Positions 1 to 9,051 of a stretch of DNA of 64,000 bases are shown here, in pieces. Under the pieces are notes generated by a model. It worked only from the letters and a program-made list of their open reading frames with translations. It was not told the DNA's origin and ran no database searches. This stretch comes from RUG626 sp051866775 (GTDB lineage: Bacteria; Bacillota; Clostridia; Oscillospirales; Oscillospiraceae), in contig JBJDXR010000008.1 of assembly GCA_051866775.1 (NCBI GenBank), forward strand, positions 1 to 64,000. The letters run 5' to 3'. The first letter of the stretch is position 1, and every line of letters begins with the position of its first letter. The position numbers were made by a program, and so were the translations under genes.

Positions 1-837
1 ATACGCCTCAAGCATCACAGCGATGAGATTCACCTTTTTGCTCTCATTTATGCCCTCGTCCTGATACGCTCCCAAAAGCTCCGCCGCGTCATCCTCATCA
101 TAGCCCTCAGGCGGCTTAGGAAAAGCGTCCGGGACCGAGTGCAGGAAGGGGTATACAAATCCCTTCGACACGTACACCTGAAGCTCCGACCAGCGGTTAT
201 ACTCCGCCGTCTCATTCGTCGCCGTGTTATAGACCGTGGGGCTTATATACACGGTGAAAAACAGCGCCGCAAGCGCCCCCGCTGACAGCACGGAGCCGAT
301 TATGCGCGCCCACTTGTTTTTAAGGCTCCCGCGCATCAGAAACACCGCGAACAGCACCCCGAACACAAAGCACCCTATAAGCAGCAGCACCCGTCCGGTC
401 ACGTCCAGCGTATAATTTGATATTATCCCGGCGGCCTCCCCCGCAAGGGAGATATCCGAGGCCAGAAAGGGCTCATTGCGGATGCGGATCTTGTAGTAGT
501 TTATGAGCGACAGAATAAAGATCAGCAGCGCCGGGAAGGTGAAGGCCGCCCAAGCCCTGCCGGTTGCAAAATAAAACAGCAGTACCAGCAACACGCAGGG
601 CAGGAGGTTCAGCAGCAGGATCAGCGGCTCGCGTAGATAGGACAGGAACATGGCCCAGTCCTCGTTGCCCAGATAGGAGGAGCACACAAAGAGGCTTACC
701 AGGCCGATGCATATGCCCATGAGGACAAGCATCGTGAAGATATATATGTAGCGGGGGACACGATGCTTTTTCCAGTAATTGTTGCCGTCCAGATCCCCCT
801 TGCCGCCGTTATAGGTAATGACCTCGGAAAGCTTCAT
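1..837 (-). CDS. LTA synthase family membrane protein, N-terminal part (truncated by window edge)
   Basis: The reading frame stays open to base 1, so only the first 279 residues are visible. They hold about five hydrophobic segments (roughly residues 31-52, 72-90, 94-112, 145-165 and 177-195), then an extracellular linker. The last visible residues, NLIAVMLEAY, match the start of the sulfatase-like domain of lipoteichoic-acid-synthase/phosphoglycerol-transferase proteins, where the Glu is a metal ligand. The family polymerises or transfers glycerol phosphate outside the membrane. The ATG lies 12 bp after the glyS stop with AGGTG upstream, so the two are probably cotranscribed. The exact substrate cannot be told because the catalytic domain is missing. 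Confidence 0.75.
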   Translation of the reverse strand, partial: MKLSEVITYNGGKGDLDGNNYWKKHRVPRYIYIFTMLVLMGICIGLVSLFVCSSYLGNEDWAMFLSYLREPLILLLNLLPCVLLVLLFYFATGRAWAAFTFPALLIFILSLINYYKIRIRNEPFLASDISLAGEAAGIISNYTLDVTGRVLLLIGCFVFGVLFAVFLMRGSLKNKWARIIGSVLSAGALAALFFTVYISPTVYNTATNETAEYNRWSELQVYVSKGFVYPFLHSVPDAFPKPPEGYDEDDAAELLGAYQDEGINESKKVNLIAVMLEAY

Positions 838-849
838 GGGATTCACCTG

Positions 850-2247
850 TTAAAATTTCACGCGCTCGGCGATGTATGCCTCAAGATCCTCGATCTTTAT
901 TCTCACCTGCTCCATTGTATCGCGCTCGCGGACTGTCACGCAGCCGTCAGTCTCGGAATCGAAGTCATAGGTCACGCAGAAGGGCGTGCCTATCTCATCC
1001 TGACGGCGGTAGCGCTTGCCGATGGAGCCGGCGTCGTCAAAGTCCACCATGAAGCTCTTGGAGAGGTTATTGCGTATATCCATAGCCTTGTGGTCGAGCT
1101 TCTTTGAAAGGGGCAGCACTGCGCACTTAAACGGCGCAAGGAAGGGATGCAGTCTCAATACCACGCGCACATCCTCCTTGCCCTTTGCATCCACAAGGTG
1201 CTCCTCATCATATGCCTCGCACAGGAAGGCCAGCGCCACGCGGTCGCAGCCAAGGCTCGGCTCTATTACATACGGCACATAATGCTCGTTTGTCTCCGGG
1301 TCGTAATACTCAAGGCTCTTTCCCGACGCCTCCTGATGGCGGCTCAGATCGTAATTTGTGCGGTCGGCTATGCCCCACAGCTCACCCCAGTCGGTGAACG
1401 GGAATGCGTACTCGATATCGGTTGTGGCACGGGAATAGAATGCAAGCTCCGCCGGCTCATGGTCGCGCAGGCGCAGGTTCTCCTCCTTTATGCCCAGAGA
1501 GAGGAGCCAGTTCTTGCAGTAATCCTTCCAGTAGGCGAACCACTCAAGGTCGGTATCCGGCTTGCAGAAGAACTCGCACTCCATCTGCTCAAACTCACGG
1601 GTGCGGAAGGTGAAGTTGCCCGGGGTGATCTCGTTTCTGAACGCCTTGCCCACCTGACACACCCCGAAGGGGAGCTTGCGGCGGGTGGTGCGCTGGATAT
1701 TCGCGAAGTTTACAAATATGCCCTGGGCAGTCTCCGGACGGAGATAGCAGGTGGAGGAGGAGTCCTCCGTCACGCCGATGGCAGTCTTGAACATCAGGTT
1801 AAATTTGCGTATGGGGGTAAAGTCGTGCTTCCCGCAGACAGGGCAGGTTATGTCATCGTGCCCCGCGATAAACTCGTCCATCTCGTCAAAGGTCATGGCG
1901 TCCACGTTAACATCCGGGTTTAAGTCCCCGATGAGCTTGTCCGCACGGTGACGGGCCTTGCAGGCCTTGCAGTCAAGGAGCGGGTCGGAGAAGCTGGCCA
2001 CGTGGCCTGTGGTGACCCAAGTCTGGGGGTTCATAAGTATTGCAGCGTCAAGTCCCACGTTATATGGGCTTTCCTGAACGAATTTTTTAAGCCACGCCTT
2101 TTTAACATTGTTCTTAAACTCGACGCCAAGAGGGCCGTAGTCCCAGCTGTTTGCAAGTCCGCCGTAGATCTCGCTGCCCGCGTAGATATATCCGCGGCTC
2201 TTGCACAGGTTAACTATCATGTCGAGTGTCTTTTCGCTGTTTTTCAT
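850..2247 (-). CDS. glyS: glycine--tRNA ligase (single-chain, GlyQS type)
   Basis: Charges tRNA-Gly with glycine in the cytoplasm. The 465-residue protein is the dimeric single-chain class II enzyme, not the alpha2-beta2 bacterial form. The N-terminus (YGGLANSWDYGPLG) is typical. Two CxxC pairs at roughly 92-95 and 137-140 suggest a zinc site in the insertion. The class II motif 2 region (FRNEITPGNFTFRTREFEQ) and motif 3 (PSLGCDRVALAFL) are present. The ATG is preceded by AAGGAGTT. A sigma-A promoter lies about 80 bp upstream. No T-box leader is visible in the short untranslated region, which is notable for a Bacillota synthetase gene. Confidence 0.95.
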   Translation of the reverse strand: MKNSEKTLDMIVNLCKSRGYIYAGSEIYGGLANSWDYGPLGVEFKNNVKKAWLKKFVQESPYNVGLDAAILMNPQTWVTTGHVASFSDPLLDCKACKARHRADKLIGDLNPDVNVDAMTFDEMDEFIAGHDDITCPVCGKHDFTPIRKFNLMFKTAIGVTEDSSSTCYLRPETAQGIFVNFANIQRTTRRKLPFGVCQVGKAFRNEITPGNFTFRTREFEQMECEFFCKPDTDLEWFAYWKDYCKNWLLSLGIKEENLRLRDHEPAELAFYSRATTDIEYAFPFTDWGELWGIADRTNYDLSRHQEASGKSLEYYDPETNEHYVPYVIEPSLGCDRVALAFLCEAYDEEHLVDAKGKEDVRVVLRLHPFLAPFKCAVLPLSKKLDHKAMDIRNNLSKSFMVDFDDAGSIGKRYRRQDEIGTPFCVTYDFDSETDGCVTVRERDTMEQVRIKIEDLEAYIAERVKF

Positions 2248-2325
2248 ATATAATTATAACTCCTTTTCCGCGGCTGGCTGCCGCGTAACGTATTGAGCGC
2301 CCTTCCGGCGCCGTCTTAAGCTACA

Positions 2326-2353
2326 ATTATATACTATCAAAAAATAAAGTCAA
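2326..2353 (-). promoter_or_regulatory. sigma-A-type promoter of glyS
   Basis: On the minus strand TTGACT (2348-2353) and TATAAT (2326-2331) are separated by 16 bp, about 80 bp before the glyS start codon. A near-consensus housekeeping promoter. Confidence 0.7.
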
Positions 2354-2409
2354 CGACGCATTTGTAAAAATACCTTCCATGGAAACTGACCCCACCGGGG
2401 ATATCCGGA

Positions 2410-3183
2410 TCACTCCGCGATATCTCCGATGCCATTCAGCACGAGCCTGGGACGGTAAGGGTACTGCTCCATGACCTCGCGGGTGGTGACGCCCGTTAGA
2501 ACAAGAATCGGGTCGAGGCCGCTCTCAACACCCGCCACGATGTCCGTGTCCATTCGGTCGCCTATCATGGCCGCCTCCTCAGAGTGGACGCCCAGAAGCC
2601 GTAGGCCGGTGCGCATCATAAGGGGATTGGGCTTGCCCACGTAATAGGCTATTTTTCCGGTGGCGGCCTCTATCGGCGCCACAAGCGCCCGGCAAGCGGG
2701 CATTATTCCCTGCTCAGTGGGACCGGTCAGGTCCGTATTTGTGCCGATGAGCTTTGCTCCGTTAAGCACCAGCCTGCAGGCCTGACAGATACTGTCATAA
2801 TTATAGTTGCTTGTCTCTCCCACGACCACGTAATCCGGGTCCACATTATTTATGGTAACGCCGGCGTCGTAAAGTGCGTTATAAAGTCCCGGATCTCCGA
2901 TCACATAGGCAGAGCAGCCGGGCTTCTGCCGACTTAAAAATCTCGCAGTGGCAAGCGCGCTTGTGTAAAAATGGCTCTCATCCACATCCAGCCCCATGCG
3001 CTGGAGCTTCTGGCGCAGCTCCTTTGGGGTCCTGGCGCTGGCGTTTGTCAGAAACAGGAACTTTTTGTCCTCCTTATAGAGCCAGTCCACAAATTCCTTG
3101 ACCCCCGGCAGCAGTTTGCTGCCATAATAGATTACACCGTCCATATCGCAGATAAAGCCCTTTTTTGCTCTCAGCTGTTCCAT
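2410..3183 (-). CDS. HAD-IIA (NagD/AraL-like) sugar or nucleotide phosphatase
   Basis: A 257-residue phosphohydrolase of the haloacid dehalogenase superfamily, subfamily IIA. Visible are the nucleophile motif DMDG (Asp13 and Asp15), motif II LTNAS, the lysine loop GKPNP and motif IV GDRMDTDI. Relatives dephosphorylate small phosphorylated metabolites such as nucleoside monophosphates, 4-nitrophenyl phosphate or glycolytic by-products. The true substrate cannot be read from sequence. It is monocistronic: its own promoter is upstream and glyS has a separate promoter downstream. The ATG has AAGGAAT upstream. Confidence 0.85.
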   Translation of the reverse strand: MEQLRAKKGFICDMDGVIYYGSKLLPGVKEFVDWLYKEDKKFLFLTNASARTPKELRQKLQRMGLDVDESHFYTSALATARFLSRQKPGCSAYVIGDPGLYNALYDAGVTINNVDPDYVVVGETSNYNYDSICQACRLVLNGAKLIGTNTDLTGPTEQGIMPACRALVAPIEAATGKIAYYVGKPNPLMMRTGLRLLGVHSEEAAMIGDRMDTDIVAGVESGLDPILVLTGVTTREVMEQYPYRPRLVLNGIGDIAE

Positions 3184-3247
3184 ATGCTATTCCTTTCACA
3201 ATGTATGTAAATTTTAATTTTTTCGTAAGTTCCATTTAATATTTTAT

Positions 3248-3276
3248 ATTTTACACATTATCCCTACATTTCACAA
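3248..3276 (-). promoter_or_regulatory. putative promoter of the HAD phosphatase gene
   Basis: On the minus strand TTGTGA (3271-3276) and TAAAAT (3248-3253) are spaced 17 bp in an AT-rich intergenic stretch. Confidence 0.45.
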
Positions 3277-3322
3277 TCTATTATATGTTAAATCCCCGTA
3301 TATTTCCAGCAAAACAGGTATG

Positions 3323-3356
3323 AATTTAAGCGCCGTCAAATGACGGCGCTTAAATT
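3323..3356. terminator. long symmetric hairpin after the SleB-like gene
   Basis: 16-bp complementary arms (3323-3338 and 3341-3356) end at the stop codon of the hydrolase gene. The flanks are AAATTT-like rather than long T runs, so it would be a modest rho-independent terminator. Confidence 0.6.
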
Positions 3357-4039
3357 TACGAACAGAAGCGGTGCTTGCCTATTGTGACGATAAGGGGCCT
3401 TGACCATATCCACGAGTTTGTGGCAGTGGCCGGGTTGAAATAATATATTGCTCCGCCGGAAGGATCCCAGCCGTTTAAAGCGTCCCGGGCCGCCCGGTAT
3501 GCCGACTCCGCAACCGGCTGGTCAAACTGGCCGTCATCAAGGCAGGAGAAGGCTCCCTTCTGATATATCACCCCTGAGAGCGTTGAGGGGAAGGACGGAT
3601 GCTCTATGCGGTTTAGAACTACCGCACCCACGGCTACCTGTCCGGAATACGGCTCGCCCCGCGCCTCCGCTGATATGAGCCGTGCCAAGAGGTTTACGTC
3701 GTTAGAGCCGCTGGAGCCTCCGGAGCCGCTCTGTCCGGCGGGCAGTCCTATGGCGGCAAGCGTTTCAGGGCCTGCCATTCCGTCCACAGTCAGCCCGTTT
3801 GCCTTTTGGAACTTTCTTACTGCCTCCTCCGTCCGGCTGCCGTAGATCCCATCTATGCTGCCGGAATAGTAGCCCCAATCGGACAGCCTCTGCTGAATTT
3901 TTGTTACGGTAGCGCCGCTGGAGCCTTTTTTATAAGTCGCGGCTCCCGCACCGGTTATCAGCTGCACCACTGTAATTACCGCTATATTTACCGCAAAGAG
4001 CACAGCCAGCGCCAGTAAAATTCCTCTCTTTGATTTCAT
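3356..4039 (-). CDS. sleB: SleB-type spore cortex-lytic cell wall hydrolase
   Basis: A 227-residue exported peptidoglycan hydrolase. Residues 7-28 form a signal/anchor segment. Residues about 38-98 are a peptidoglycan-binding-1 domain (SSGATVTKIQQRL, DGIYGSRTEEAVRKFQ). Residues about 115-227 are the Hydrolase_2 lytic transglycosylase domain. The conserved SAEARGE motif holds the expected catalytic Glu at residue 125. SleB degrades the muramic-delta-lactam cortex during germination; CwlJ is similar but lacks the binding domain. It lies 58 bp after gerKB, so receptor and effector may be cotranscribed. Start ATG with ACGGAG upstream. Confidence 0.88.
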   Translation of the reverse strand: MKSKRGILLALAVLFAVNIAVITVVQLITGAGAATYKKGSSGATVTKIQQRLSDWGYYSGSIDGIYGSRTEEAVRKFQKANGLTVDGMAGPETLAAIGLPAGQSGSGGSSGSNDVNLLARLISAEARGEPYSGQVAVGAVVLNRIEHPSFPSTLSGVIYQKGAFSCLDDGQFDQPVAESAYRAARDALNGWDPSGGAIYYFNPATATNSWIWSRPLIVTIGKHRFCS

Positions 4040-4097
4040 GTAATCAACTCCGTTTCAATTTATTTTACAGTTTAAAAGCTTGTTTATTACAGGCTTT

Positions 4098-5186
4098 TCA
4101 TAGCTTCTTTCTTAGCTTCCCAACAGCCAGGGTCAGCGGTATCAGGATAACGGCCAGCCCCATATTTGCCACGGGTATTATGAACTCCGACCACTTTAAA
4201 AGCGAAAAGGCGTTCGATGCAATCAAAAAAGCCGCCGCGCCCGCCAGCACCCCCGACGGGAAAACGTACAGCACACGTTTTTTCGTGCCGAAAACAGCCC
4301 TCCAGATCTCCGAGACTATCAGAAGCAGCGCGCCGAGCATTGTAAAGTCGGTAACTATCCATACTGCTACGACCACCGCCTCCACCCGCTCGATCACTCC
4401 AAAGAGCTGGACGTTTCTGATTATCACAAAGAACGCATTTTGGAGCTTTTCGGCCATCTTGTCCGACACTGAGCCAAGCGTCACAATGATTATCGCAAAG
4501 GCTGTCAGCGCAAGCATCCCAAGGTACGGAAATCTTTTGGGATGTTTCCCCGGTTTTTTCTCCACATGTCCCTCCAGGAACAGAAAAAGAGTGAACAGTG
4601 ACATCACGTCAAATACCGGCACCGCTCCCAACAGTATCCCGCCCAAGTCCTTATACGTCACGGGCAGCAGATTCTCCATTTTTACGTCTGTGGCTGCCGC
4701 AAGTATCACTATCACCATCACCAGTGCAAGCAGCGGCAGACATACCTCAGCCGTCCGGGCAAGCCCTTTGGTGGTGCCGGAGGCCGTAATCACAGCAACT
4801 GCCAGCAGTACAATGATGAAAAGGACCGTATTCCCGTTGGGATACAGCGCGGAGAGCATCCTCTCCGCAGCGGAGCGGGCCGTAAAGCCCGCGTAAAAGG
4901 TGAGCCACAGCGCACACAGGATGCAGAACACTCTGCCCGCCACGCCGCCGAGGCCCTTAAGGGCCATGTCCGCCAAGCCGTCGCCGGGAGCGGCGTTTTT
5001 CTTCAGCCCCCGCACCGCTGCCAGAAGCAGCGCCCCCGCCGCCAATGCCGGCAGCGGCGACAGCCACGCGGCCCTCCCTGCAAGTATCACCGATGACGTG
5101 GGAAGGATGCGCATCAGCGGCGACAGCAGGCTTATAAAGACCAGCACCATCAGCTGCCTTTCAGTAAGCTTGTCAGTCTTTCCCAA
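4098..5186 (-). CDS. gerKB: spore germination receptor permease subunit (GerAB/GerKB family)
   Basis: A 362-residue polytopic membrane protein of the endospore-germination APC-type permease family, which sits in the inner spore membrane and is thought to bind germinant. About ten hydrophobic segments are visible, with the N-terminal TERQ...LMRILPTSSVIL typical of the family. The first codon appears to be TTG (5184-5186), overlapping the end of gerKC by 37 bp, with a GGAGG about 10 nt upstream. The order A-C-B matches the gerK-type operon. The germinant cannot be predicted. Confidence 0.88.
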   Translation of the reverse strand: MGKTDKLTERQLMVLVFISLLSPLMRILPTSSVILAGRAAWLSPLPALAAGALLLAAVRGLKKNAAPGDGLADMALKGLGGVAGRVFCILCALWLTFYAGFTARSAAERMLSALYPNGNTVLFIIVLLAVAVITASGTTKGLARTAEVCLPLLALVMVIVILAAATDVKMENLLPVTYKDLGGILLGAVPVFDVMSLFTLFLFLEGHVEKKPGKHPKRFPYLGMLALTAFAIIIVTLGSVSDKMAEKLQNAFFVIIRNVQLFGVIERVEAVVVAVWIVTDFTMLGALLLIVSEIWRAVFGTKKRVLYVFPSGVLAGAAAFLIASNAFSLLKWSEFIIPVANMGLAVILIPLTLAVGKLRKKL

Positions 5187-6376
5187 ATGCCCGGCTCCTC
5201 CTCTCCTGTGTCATTAAGGGGGTCTCTCAGATCATAGGTGCGGCGCAGTATGCTCTCCCCCTCCACAGTTATCTCTGCATTTTCGAAAAGCTCCTTAAAG
5301 GAGCCTGCCGATTTGTCAAATTTTAAAGGCTCGGCCCTCCAGACCGTCCCCGTAAAGTCCAGAAAGTCGGCGTCCATTTCCAGTGCCCGGGCGATAGCCG
5401 CCTCAGCGCTGCCCTTCATAACATCACTAAGGTCCTTTTGAAGCTTCTCCCGGTATTTAGAGTCCTCTATGCTGTCAGTGCCATGGACATTGACCACGTT
5501 TGCCTCTACCTTTATCCGTACATGAAGCTTCTTAAGGCGTCCGTCATCGCCGACCTCCGGTGTTATATCCGTCTTTGCGCCGTCTGCAGTGAGCGTCACG
5601 GACGAATCCCCGCACTGGAGCTCAATGGTATCGGCTTTAAATTTTGAAGTGAGAAGGAGCACTCCCCGAGTCTCCTCCTCATTAAGAAAGTCAACAAGCT
5701 TCCCATCCTCAATGACCGCAAGTCCCGCAGGGACGATTTTCATGTCACCGCGATCCTCAAAAAGCTTTTCATCCTTCTCCGCCTTAATGGCCATGACCAG
5801 CGCTGTCCCGTTGCCGGCAAGGGAGACCGCGGTGTCCTTGCAGGTATAGTCAAAGCCGGCGCCCAGCTCGGGCAGGCTCTCCTTTAAGCGCATCAGTATA
5901 TCGGCAGCGGAGGTGCTCTTTCCCGTCACACCCTTCATAAGATCCCTCGCCGTACCTTCCCTCACGATAAACAGGCTCGTATCAAGACGCATCTCCGAAA
6001 AGCGTTCTACATAGTCAAGCTCTTCGCTTATCCCTTTACGGGCCTCCTCCTCGCCTATAAGCAGATTTTCCGTGTGGGAGAGAAGCGCCTCCTTGCCCAG
6101 CGGTATCTTTTGAAGGTCGCTGAGCGCCACTCCAAAGGAGCCTGCCTTGGTCTCATACATCCTCGGCGCTGAGCCTTCGGCTGAGACGCCGGTGCAGATC
6201 ATAACGTTAACTTCCTCATCCCTGCTGTCAACGCCCACGGTCCTTATAAGCTCCAGATCCTCGATCTCCCGGTAGTTTGAAAAGAGGGACATCCCTGAAC
6301 AGCCCGGCAGTATTAAAATACACAAAAGCATTAACAGCACACAGAGCCTTCTCATATTCCGCATTTTCTTACTCAT
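5150..6376 (-). CDS. gerKC: Ger(x)C family spore germination lipoprotein
   Basis: A 408-residue lipoprotein subunit of the germinant receptor, anchored on the outer face of the inner spore membrane. The signal peptide ends in a lipobox LPGC, so Cys26 would be acylated. The next part (EIEDLELIRTVGVDS) is the family's N-terminal signature. It overlaps gerKA by 8 bp and gerKB by 37 bp, indicating translational coupling. A second Met at residue 5 or 8 could be the start, which would shorten the signal peptide slightly. Confidence 0.9.
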   Translation of the reverse strand: MSKKMRNMRRLCVLLMLLCILILPGCSGMSLFSNYREIEDLELIRTVGVDSRDEEVNVMICTGVSAEGSAPRMYETKAGSFGVALSDLQKIPLGKEALLSHTENLLIGEEEARKGISEELDYVERFSEMRLDTSLFIVREGTARDLMKGVTGKSTSAADILMRLKESLPELGAGFDYTCKDTAVSLAGNGTALVMAIKAEKDEKLFEDRGDMKIVPAGLAVIEDGKLVDFLNEEETRGVLLLTSKFKADTIELQCGDSSVTLTADGAKTDITPEVGDDGRLKKLHVRIKVEANVVNVHGTDSIEDSKYREKLQKDLSDVMKGSAEAAIARALEMDADFLDFTGTVWRAEPLKFDKSAGSFKELFENAEITVEGESILRRTYDLRDPLNDTGEEEPGIWERLTSLLKGS

Positions 6377-7865
6377 CCCCCGTTTTCAGAGCAGGCTCAG
6401 TATCCTTCTTGACCTTCATGCTCTTGCGCAGAAGCGCCCGTCCGAAGTACCGTCCTTCGGAGCCGGCAAAGGGCGTCATATAAGGCACGCCAAAGCTCTC
6501 AAGAGTAGACAAATGGTATAGTATCAGCACAAAGCCGATAGCAAGCCCGAACATCCCCAGCGCTATCGCGAGCAAAACCAGCAGAAATCGGCACACCCTA
6601 AGGGCGGCGCCCATGTCCTGATTGGGCATTGTATAGCCGGCTATCCCTGCAAGCGCTATGACCACGACCACAACCGGCGAGACCACCTTTGCCTCCACCG
6701 CGGATTGTCCGACTATAAGTGCTCCGATAATGGATACCGTCTCGCCTATGGGGCTTGGAAGGCGCAGCCCCGCCTCCTGCAGAAGCTCAAAGGCCGCCAG
6801 CATCATTACCACCTCGACAGCCGTGGGAAAGGGCACCGACTGCTTGGATACTATCATTGACTGCATGAGCTTTGTGGGTATCATCTCCTGATGATACATA
6901 GCTATAGCCACATAAAACGCCGGGAGAAGCAGGGTTATAAACATGGATATATACCGCAGCAGTGTAAGGCCCGAGGCCACAAGGAAGTGGTTTGCATGGT
7001 CCTCCGGGACCTTCATAAACTGGGAGAGCGTTCCCGGGGCAAGATACCCGAGAGGCAGGCCATCCACAAGCACCCCTACTCTCCCCTCCAAAATGTTCAT
7101 GCAGAACTTATCCGGCCGCTCTGTGCTCATCACCTGTGGGAAGGGCGTCTTTGGATTGTCAACCAGGTTCTCCTCTATAACAGCGGATGTCAGCGCCCCT
7201 TCAGTCTTTATGGCGGAGAGTCTGCGTCCGGCTTCCTCCACTATCTCTCCGTTTGTAAAGCCGTCCAGATACACAAGCGCCGCCATCGTGTCGGTCTTTT
7301 CCCCTATAGTGTACTGTCTTATTTTCAGCTTCGGATTGCGGAGCTTGCGTCTTACGAGGGTAGAGTTTATCTTGATGGTCTCCACGAATGCGTCCTTGGA
7401 GCCTTTTACCACCTTTTCTTCCTTCGGCTCACTCACCTGGCGGCGCTCCTGGGACCTCACCTCAAAGGTAACCGCGGTGTTCTCACCGTCAAAAACTATG
7501 GCGCAGAAGCCGTTTAGCATATCCTCAACAGCGTCGGAGACCGTCGTGCGCTTTTTGGCTGTATACACGTATACCGAGCCGCCCAGCAGCATGGATATCA
7601 CCCCTGGCATATCCGTCCCGCTGTTAAATCTCATAGGGCTTGTGAGCGGCCGTATGACCTGCTCGGCCACGTCAGAGCCGGATACAAGCCCGTCAACAAA
7701 GCACAGTGCAGCCTTCCTGTTTTCGTCTCCGCCGATATGAAGCTCCCGGGTCTCAAAATCGTAGCAATCGCTGAAAACAGCCTCTATCCCGGCGGCCGTC
7801 ACGGGCGCCTGCATATCCGGCGGGGGCGGCGGGGCGGGCGGCTTTTTGAATTTACTTTTTAACAA
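6369..7865 (-). CDS. gerKA: spore germination receptor GerA-family subunit A
   Basis: A 498-residue GerA/GerKA family membrane protein. A hydrophilic N-terminal half carries the family signature around GRVGVLVDGLP and PHFxxP-like residues. It is followed by four to five membrane segments (about residues 300-460). It is the largest subunit of the GerABC nutrient receptor complex. The start is assigned to TTG at 7863-7865 because GGAGG lies 9 nt upstream and no ATG is close. A proline run (residues 9-16) follows the start. A terminator separates it from the ROK-like regulator; a sporulation-specific promoter was not identified. Confidence 0.9.
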   Translation of the reverse strand: MLKSKFKKPPAPPPPPDMQAPVTAAGIEAVFSDCYDFETRELHIGGDENRKAALCFVDGLVSGSDVAEQVIRPLTSPMRFNSGTDMPGVISMLLGGSVYVYTAKKRTTVSDAVEDMLNGFCAIVFDGENTAVTFEVRSQERRQVSEPKEEKVVKGSKDAFVETIKINSTLVRRKLRNPKLKIRQYTIGEKTDTMAALVYLDGFTNGEIVEEAGRRLSAIKTEGALTSAVIEENLVDNPKTPFPQVMSTERPDKFCMNILEGRVGVLVDGLPLGYLAPGTLSQFMKVPEDHANHFLVASGLTLLRYISMFITLLLPAFYVAIAMYHQEMIPTKLMQSMIVSKQSVPFPTAVEVVMMLAAFELLQEAGLRLPSPIGETVSIIGALIVGQSAVEAKVVSPVVVVVIALAGIAGYTMPNQDMGAALRVCRFLLVLLAIALGMFGLAIGFVLILYHLSTLESFGVPYMTPFAGSEGRYFGRALLRKSMKVKKDTEPALKTGDE

Positions 7866-7904
7866 TTCCGAAGGCCTCCTTTATCTAAGCGCTCCGGACA
7901 GACA

Positions 7905-7936
7905 TAAAAAAATCCGGAACGATTTCGTTCCGGATT
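7905..7936 (-). terminator. rho-independent terminator of the ROK-like regulator gene
   Basis: 12-bp arms AATCCGGAACGA (7911-7922) and its complement (7925-7936), followed on the minus strand by seven T residues. It separates the regulator transcript from the ger operon. Confidence 0.85.
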
Positions 7937-7981
7937 AGTGTGTCCCAAGAAGTTATTTATTAATTTGTAAATTTTATCATA

Positions 7982-8917
7982 TTAATTGTCTCCGGTGCCC
8001 GGCTCAGCACCCACTGCTCTTAAAAGCCCAAGCTCCAGCTCCTCCGACATATCGGCGCTTATGCTGATCTCCGGCATGCGTTCTCCCGGTATTCTGGCTG
8101 CGCACAGCTCCGTCAGGGCCGCCTTGTCCTTTACCTCAATAAGCGCTCCCGTAACTACCACTCTTCCCGGATCGGCAGCCGCGGTAACGGCGGCAATTAT
8201 ATCCGCCGCCTGAACGAGCGGCTTTTCCGCACATGTCAAGAAACCCGCTTTTCCAAAAAAATCTGAGCTTCCGTGGAGTATCCGCCCCTCAAGTACAAGC
8301 CCCAGCTCCGGCTCAGGCCCGCTTAATGAGAGAACGCAGGCATAGCCGCCGCGTCCCTCGGGAAGTCCCAGAGCCATAAGTCCCAGCGCGCGCTCAACGC
8401 AGACGGTAAGCTCCGGAAATTTTCCGGCAAGGCGCTGCTCCATCCCGCGGATGTCCTCCACGATTCTGTCGGCAACCGATATAGAGACGGCCTTTATGCT
8501 GTGAAAGCGCTCCACCACCGCGCCGCAGAGAAGCTCTACATCCTCCTTCTCCAGCGTATCGGGCTTCATAACGTCCCTCTCCAGCACTTTCCCCGCCAGG
8601 TTCACTACCTCATACAAAAGCTCCGGCCGTCCCACTCCCTGACGGATACGCACGCACAGTGTGCGGAGCATATCGGTGTTGTAGCTGAATATTCTCGCAG
8701 GCCGCCCTCCGCCGGACTCCTCAACTCCGCTGTCGGTAATCTCACCCGACTCCAGCATGGAATTCAGTATATTTCCGCAGGTCGCCACGGAAAGCCCCGT
8801 GGCATTGGAAACGGCAAGCTTTGTCGCACTGCCCAGTGATATCAGCGCCGAGCGCACGCGCTCTGTGTTTGACTCTTTAAGGCTTCTCGTGTTCCCCGGT
8901 ACAGACATCTCTCTCAC
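7982..8917 (-). CDS. ROK/NagC-like transcriptional regulator with degenerate kinase fold
   Basis: A 311-residue protein. Residues about 15-65 form a winged helix-turn-helix of the NagC/XylR type (TKLAVSNATGLSVATCGNIL), followed by the GGGRPA hinge. The rest resembles a ROK sugar-kinase domain. The usual DxGxT phosphate loop and the zinc-site CxCGxxGC are not seen, so it probably senses a ligand without kinase activity. It has its own strong promoter and terminator, so it is transcribed apart from its neighbours mfd and the ger operon. The target genes are unknown. Confidence 0.75.
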   Translation of the reverse strand: MREMSVPGNTRSLKESNTERVRSALISLGSATKLAVSNATGLSVATCGNILNSMLESGEITDSGVEESGGGRPARIFSYNTDMLRTLCVRIRQGVGRPELLYEVVNLAGKVLERDVMKPDTLEKEDVELLCGAVVERFHSIKAVSISVADRIVEDIRGMEQRLAGKFPELTVCVERALGLMALGLPEGRGGYACVLSLSGPEPELGLVLEGRILHGSSDFFGKAGFLTCAEKPLVQAADIIAAVTAAADPGRVVVTGALIEVKDKAALTELCAARIPGERMPEISISADMSEELELGLLRAVGAEPGTGDN

Positions 8918-8940
8918 TCCTCCGGAATTTTTATAACGCT

Positions 8941-8968
8941 ATTATAACCTTTGGCTACGCCATGTCAA
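8941..8968 (-). promoter_or_regulatory. near-consensus sigma-A promoter of the ROK-like regulator
   Basis: On the minus strand TTGACA (8963-8968) and TATAAT (8941-8946) match consensus with a 16-bp spacer. Confidence 0.8.
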
Positions 8969-9003
8969 CGGTTTTTCCGGCGGTTTTTTAACCCGTGGGG
9001 GTG

Positions 9004-9046
9004 AAAAAATGCAGGCGCCTTAAAGGGTGCGCAGTGTAGAGCCTGC
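9004..9046 (-). terminator. likely terminator downstream of mfd
   Basis: Arms GCAGGC (9011-9016) and GCCTGC (9041-9046), with an inner GCGC pairing, are followed on the minus strand by six T residues (9004-9009). The loop is long. Confidence 0.55.
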
Positions 9047-9051
9047 CGGCC

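Noticed and set aside
1147..1923. 258-codon plus-strand open frame opposite glyS
   Set aside because: It is the antisense of a certain synthetase gene, has no ribosome-binding site and no recognisable domain.
2248..2325. T-box leader before glyS
   Set aside because: No AGGGTGGNACCGCG antiterminator core is present and the leader is too short.
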